A program made the translations under genes and the position numbers. A stretch of 43,289 nucleotides of DNA from JAVBLP01 sp031553505 (GTDB lineage: Bacteria > Elusimicrobiota > Endomicrobiia > Endomicrobiales > Endomicrobiaceae): contig JAVBLP010000015.1 of assembly GCA_031553505.1 (NCBI GenBank), positions 1-43,289 of the forward strand, written 5' to 3'. Shown here in pieces: positions 41,501-43,289 of this stretch. Position 1 is the stretch's first letter, and every line of letters begins with the position of its first letter. Below the pieces are notes generated by a model. That model was not told where the DNA came from, ran no database searches, and worked only from the letters and a program-made list of their open reading frames with translations.

Positions 41501-43289
41501 CGAAAATAATATCCAACGATTTAGATTTATACGCCGGCAACGATTTCACGGCTGAAACGATGCCGTTTATACACGAATTTCCCTGGAACGGTACGTTTTT
41601 ATATGAAAAGTCATACACAAACCCGTACGGCTTAATTATGTCAACCAATGACATGTCCATAAAGACCGGTAACAACCTTACCTTAATAAGGACAGACGTG
41701 CTTGCGAGGGGCGACGGTTCAATTTTGGCGGGCAATACTTTATCGTTGCTGGCATTGCAGCCGCATCTTAAATGGAAAACAAGGATACACGAAATCGGCT
41801 CCGACAACTTTAGCAATAAGCCATTAGATAAAGATTTAGGCACAATAAGAATATTCGGCGACGCGGAAATAGATTCCGCCGTTAACAGCGTTACTTTTGA
41901 AGGATACAATATAATAGTAAGCAAAAATTTAAGGATAACCGCGGCGCAGGACGTAACAATAAAATCGGTAAAGGCATTGGAAGAAAGCGGCTTTTACAGC
42001 AAAATGGATAAAGGCTGGCAGGGCAGCGAAGAAGAGATGACAAGAAAAGTAACGATAACCAATATAGGCTCGTTTGTGCAGGTTGGCGGCAAGCTTGATA
42101 TACTTGCGGGCGGCAACATAAACATACTGGCAAGCACGCTGGAAAGCTTAAGCGACGTGATAAACCTTACGGCTGGGATGGACGTTAACGTTTTAGCGGG
42201 CGAGAATTATGAATCGGCGGAGCGGATAAAGATAACCAAAGGGACATTCGGATTAAGCATGAGCGAAGGGTTAACGTTAACCGACCAGAAAGACAGCTAC
42301 TTTAACGAAAAAACGACTTTAGCGGCAAGTTCAATAAAAGGCGGCAAAGGCGTAACGATAACGGCGCAGGGCAACAAAGCAAACGCGGACGGCACGGCAA
42401 GCGGCAACATTAATATAGTGGGCAGCAATATTGAATCGGGCGCGGATTTAACGCTTAACGCCAAAAACAACATAAACGTGTTAGCCGGGTACGAAATGGC
42501 GATGTCCGCCGAAACACATGAGAAAACCAAAATCGGCATAGGCGCTGCTGCGCTTGGAATGATAAGCCCTGTAATGGGGATAGCAGCCGTGGCAAACGGA
42601 AACGGCGACTTTATGACATACAACTATGAAAAATCCGAAAGCCAAATATATGAAACGGCAGCCAAAGGAAGCCTGTTAAAAAGCGGCGGCACTATGAGCC
42701 TTACGGCAGGCAACGACATAAGCTTTGCGGGCAGCGACGCCGTTGGTGCGGGCGATGTAAAGCTTGAAGCGGCAAGAAACGTGAATATATTAAGCGCGGA
42801 GCAATTAAAGACGGTATACAGCGAGTCGCAAAGCGTAAGCGCGGGAATGGGTTTTATAAACGGAATCGACTTTAGCCAGTTAGACCGCGGGCGAATAAGC
42901 GTGGAGCTTGGCAAAGGTGAGCTGGTAAGCGACAAGTATCAGGAGTACACGGCAACAAACCAAGGCAGCGCCATAACATCGGGCGGTGCGTTAACGGTAA
43001 AAGCTGGTAAAGACGTAAACCTGCAAGGAGCGTCGCTTGACGGCGATACGGTGGCAATAGCGGCGGAAAACATAAATCTTTTAACGGCACAGAATACATC
43101 TAAAACCGAAAGCAGCCACAAACAGGCGGATTTGACTTTAAAGGCTGGCATTACAAACAGTTATTTTGACGCATATTATGCGGGCGACGCATTAGTAAAA
43201 GCAGGCGAGCAGCAGGCAGCGGCAGAAAGCGAACTTTCGCGGATACAGGCATTGTACGATGAAGGAAAAGCAACGCAGGAAGCGGTGGA
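38527..43289 (+). CDS. TpsA/CdiA-like filamentous haemagglutinin exoprotein (truncated by window edge)
   Basis: This is an open frame of at least 1587 codons running off the right edge. A signal peptide (~1-24, ending AFA) is followed by the TPS secretion domain (~35-260). The domain contains VPIVNIVAPNAKGLSHNKYDEFNV and GGVVLNNS, typical of CdiA/FHA-family proteins. The usual NPNG motif reads NAYG (ANAYGISVNGGSFINA). A two-copy 219-residue repeat occupies ~308-745 (codon phase kept: 39448 and 40105). Haemagglutinin repeats follow from ~1210 (LTAGNDISFAGSDAVGAGDV, VKAGKDVNLQGASLDGDTV). These proteins are secreted by TpsB as adhesins or contact-dependent toxins. Any C-terminal toxin and its immunity gene would lie outside the window. 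Confidence 0.93.
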   Translation, partial: MLKKLITITTCVLFAGSQANFAFADILPHNSVVVNKPSVTMHPTKSVPIVNIVAPNAKGLSHNKYDEFNVTPGGVVLNNSAADASYSQILQEDVDVNSNLAGIAATIILNEIMASAKTTISGPVEIAGTAADLVIANAYGISVNGGSFINANKTALITGAPNIVDGIISTFTMGKTGKIEISGNVISDNPVELISRYMKLSENASLNAGDNDIAVITGNGTYDYQTKKMTSVAATDNPADKYAVNAAAFGSMYGGSIKIIATEAGFGVKTESGSNLASSIGEILIETENGIEAAGSINSVDAVTLSALSVTNTGKVEAAGALAIKADNITNIRALTDGAYSNTAAVLKGNTVSITGKTNEYAQSINNYASTIESAGKMALKADNIENCALTNANTSNYIRTVLTNEKYELNKEYLYSYTAVTGTFGIIGSANIISNGDLEIYAQNLNNLSSNINAANNVFFNVNNLNNGDYGKPLSLEKTYRTYYLTTPPFGTPSLTYRTRKEYESIMLYANAPSSITGNNITISGLSVTNTGKIEATGAFAIMADNVTNTRSATYGIYSANAASIKGGTVSITGKTNEYAQNINNYASTMESAGNMALKANNIENSALPDSAEEYTLKRIYTGNPAVANDTVLYSYTYIVGNLNLLGTSSILSGGNLEVCSGNLNNISSTVNAAGDIFLNTDNLNNAYYSKILTTEKTYRKYNPAAIGFFEWGSWGGSKAPTIKEEYTLYEDALYYANIASSITGKNITINASDGVSQTSNFTNIASTIKADEKLSINAVNIRNERVSVNSNRGIKTSQIYTGLTSPLFEYAVQWYETAQVTHEAQAAVLSGTETEINAYDIYNLSSQISGSDKLSITANNLTNTSIMFQDTLMTYFHLFGKHKGQTNWGGNFDDPAHRYYTMYAPYTFVSKTIGEISGGEVDIALSGLLTQEQNSGALQRAKAADGTYLYSNINGSNVNISAGSILNYGALTSDNLLKVTTTGDFKNYDAKIISNDLDLYAGNDFTAETMPFIHEFPWNGTFLYEKSYTNPYGLIMSTNDMSIKTGNNLTLIRTDVLARGDGSILAGNTLSLLALQPHLKWKTRIHEIGSDNFSNKPLDKDLGTIRIFGDAEIDSAVNSVTFEGYNIIVSKNLRITAAQDVTIKSVKALEESGFYSKMDKGWQGSEEEMTRKVTITNIGSFVQVGGKLDILAGGNINILASTLESLSDVINLTAGMDVNVLAGENYESAERIKITKGTFGLSMSEGLTLTDQKDSYFNEKTTLAASSIKGGKGVTITAQGNKANADGTASGNINIVGSNIESGADLTLNAKNNINVLAGYEMAMSAETHEKTKIGIGAAALGMISPVMGIAAVANGNGDFMTYNYEKSESQIYETAAKGSLLKSGGTMSLTAGNDISFAGSDAVGAGDVKLEAARNVNILSAEQLKTVYSESQSVSAGMGFINGIDFSQLDRGRISVELGKGELVSDKYQEYTATNQGSAITSGGALTVKAGKDVNLQGASLDGDTVAIAAENINLLTAQNTSKTESSHKQADLTLKAGITNSYFDAYYAGDALVKAGEQQAAAESELSRIQALYDEGKATQEAV
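39448..40760 (+). repeat. In-frame tandem 657-bp repeat within the TpsA gene
   Basis: Two units offset by exactly 657 bases (219 codons) encode matching blocks. Both contain ITGKTNEYAQ, INNYAST and MALKA, then LYSYT and EKTYR, and end in SSITG. The first half of each unit is strongly conserved and the second half is looser. A third, degenerate start is suggested after 40797 (TSNFTNIASTIKADEKLSI). This looks like unit duplication that lengthened the fibre. Confidence 0.75.

Noticed and set aside
38940..43151. Many minus-strand open frames opposite the TpsA gene
   Set aside because: They are shadows of a long coding frame with biased composition and have no supporting domains or ribosome sites.
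1..43289. tRNA, rRNA, riboswitch, transposase or phage genes
   Set aside because: I looked through the intergenic gaps on both strands and recognised none.

Overview
The window is a chromosomal segment of a Gram-negative (LPS-bearing) bacterium with A+T-leaning base composition and very compact gene order. The mix of a LpxC-FabZ fusion, a PorV/UPF0164-type outer-membrane protein, a type IV pilin/PilT/PilD group and large type V adhesins would fit a host-associated member of Elusimicrobiota or a neighbouring lineage. That placement is inference from gene style; no rRNA gene is present to confirm it. Almost every gene reads on the + strand. The one clear exception is rpmB.

Region 1 (1-17732) is one envelope-biogenesis block: tamB (cut by the left edge), mscL, bamA, skp, lpxD, the lpxC-fabZ fusion, two tandem lpxA genes, lpxI, a DegT-type sugar aminotransferase, a Gfo/Idh oxidoreductase, lpxB, two tandem msbA-type ABC half-transporters and a PorV-like barrel. 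Genes overlap or are spaced by a few bases. A promoter (TTGAAT-17-TAAAAT) lies ahead of bamA. The aminotransferase/oxidoreductase pair inside a lipid A operon matches the known GnnB/GnnA arrangement for UDP-GlcNAc3N, and with two divergent LpxA copies it suggests amide-linked or mixed lipid A.

Region 2 (17774-22613) is housekeeping: a bifunctional Rel (RelA/SpoT) lacking most of its regulatory C-terminus, two strong hairpin terminators, rpmB on the minus strand, recG split by a one-base frameshift, and coaD. The recG and coaD starts sit almost on their predicted transcription starts, so both may be leaderless.

Region 3 (22617-33096) holds type IV pilus genes (pilT, a pilin-like protein, pilD). 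They run directly into a surface-glycan set: an O-antigen ligase/PglL-like protein with TPRs, a flippase-like membrane protein, a GT2 glycosyltransferase, a WecA-like phosphoglycosyltransferase, an FAD oxidoreductase, an SDR and a GT4 glycosyltransferase.

Region 4 (33255-43289) is an adhesin locus: a TpsB (FhaC/ShlB-type) transporter, an inverse autotransporter with a beta-helix passenger, and a very large TpsA/CdiA-like haemagglutinin that continues past the right edge. The inverse autotransporter lies between the two partners of the two-partner system and is bracketed by 93%-identical direct repeats. These repeats belong to a structured intergenic element with a third, inverted copy at 30877-31042. 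Two cloverleaf-like inverted repeats and a further palindromic element occupy other intergenic gaps. No CRISPR array, tRNA, rRNA, transposase or phage gene was seen.
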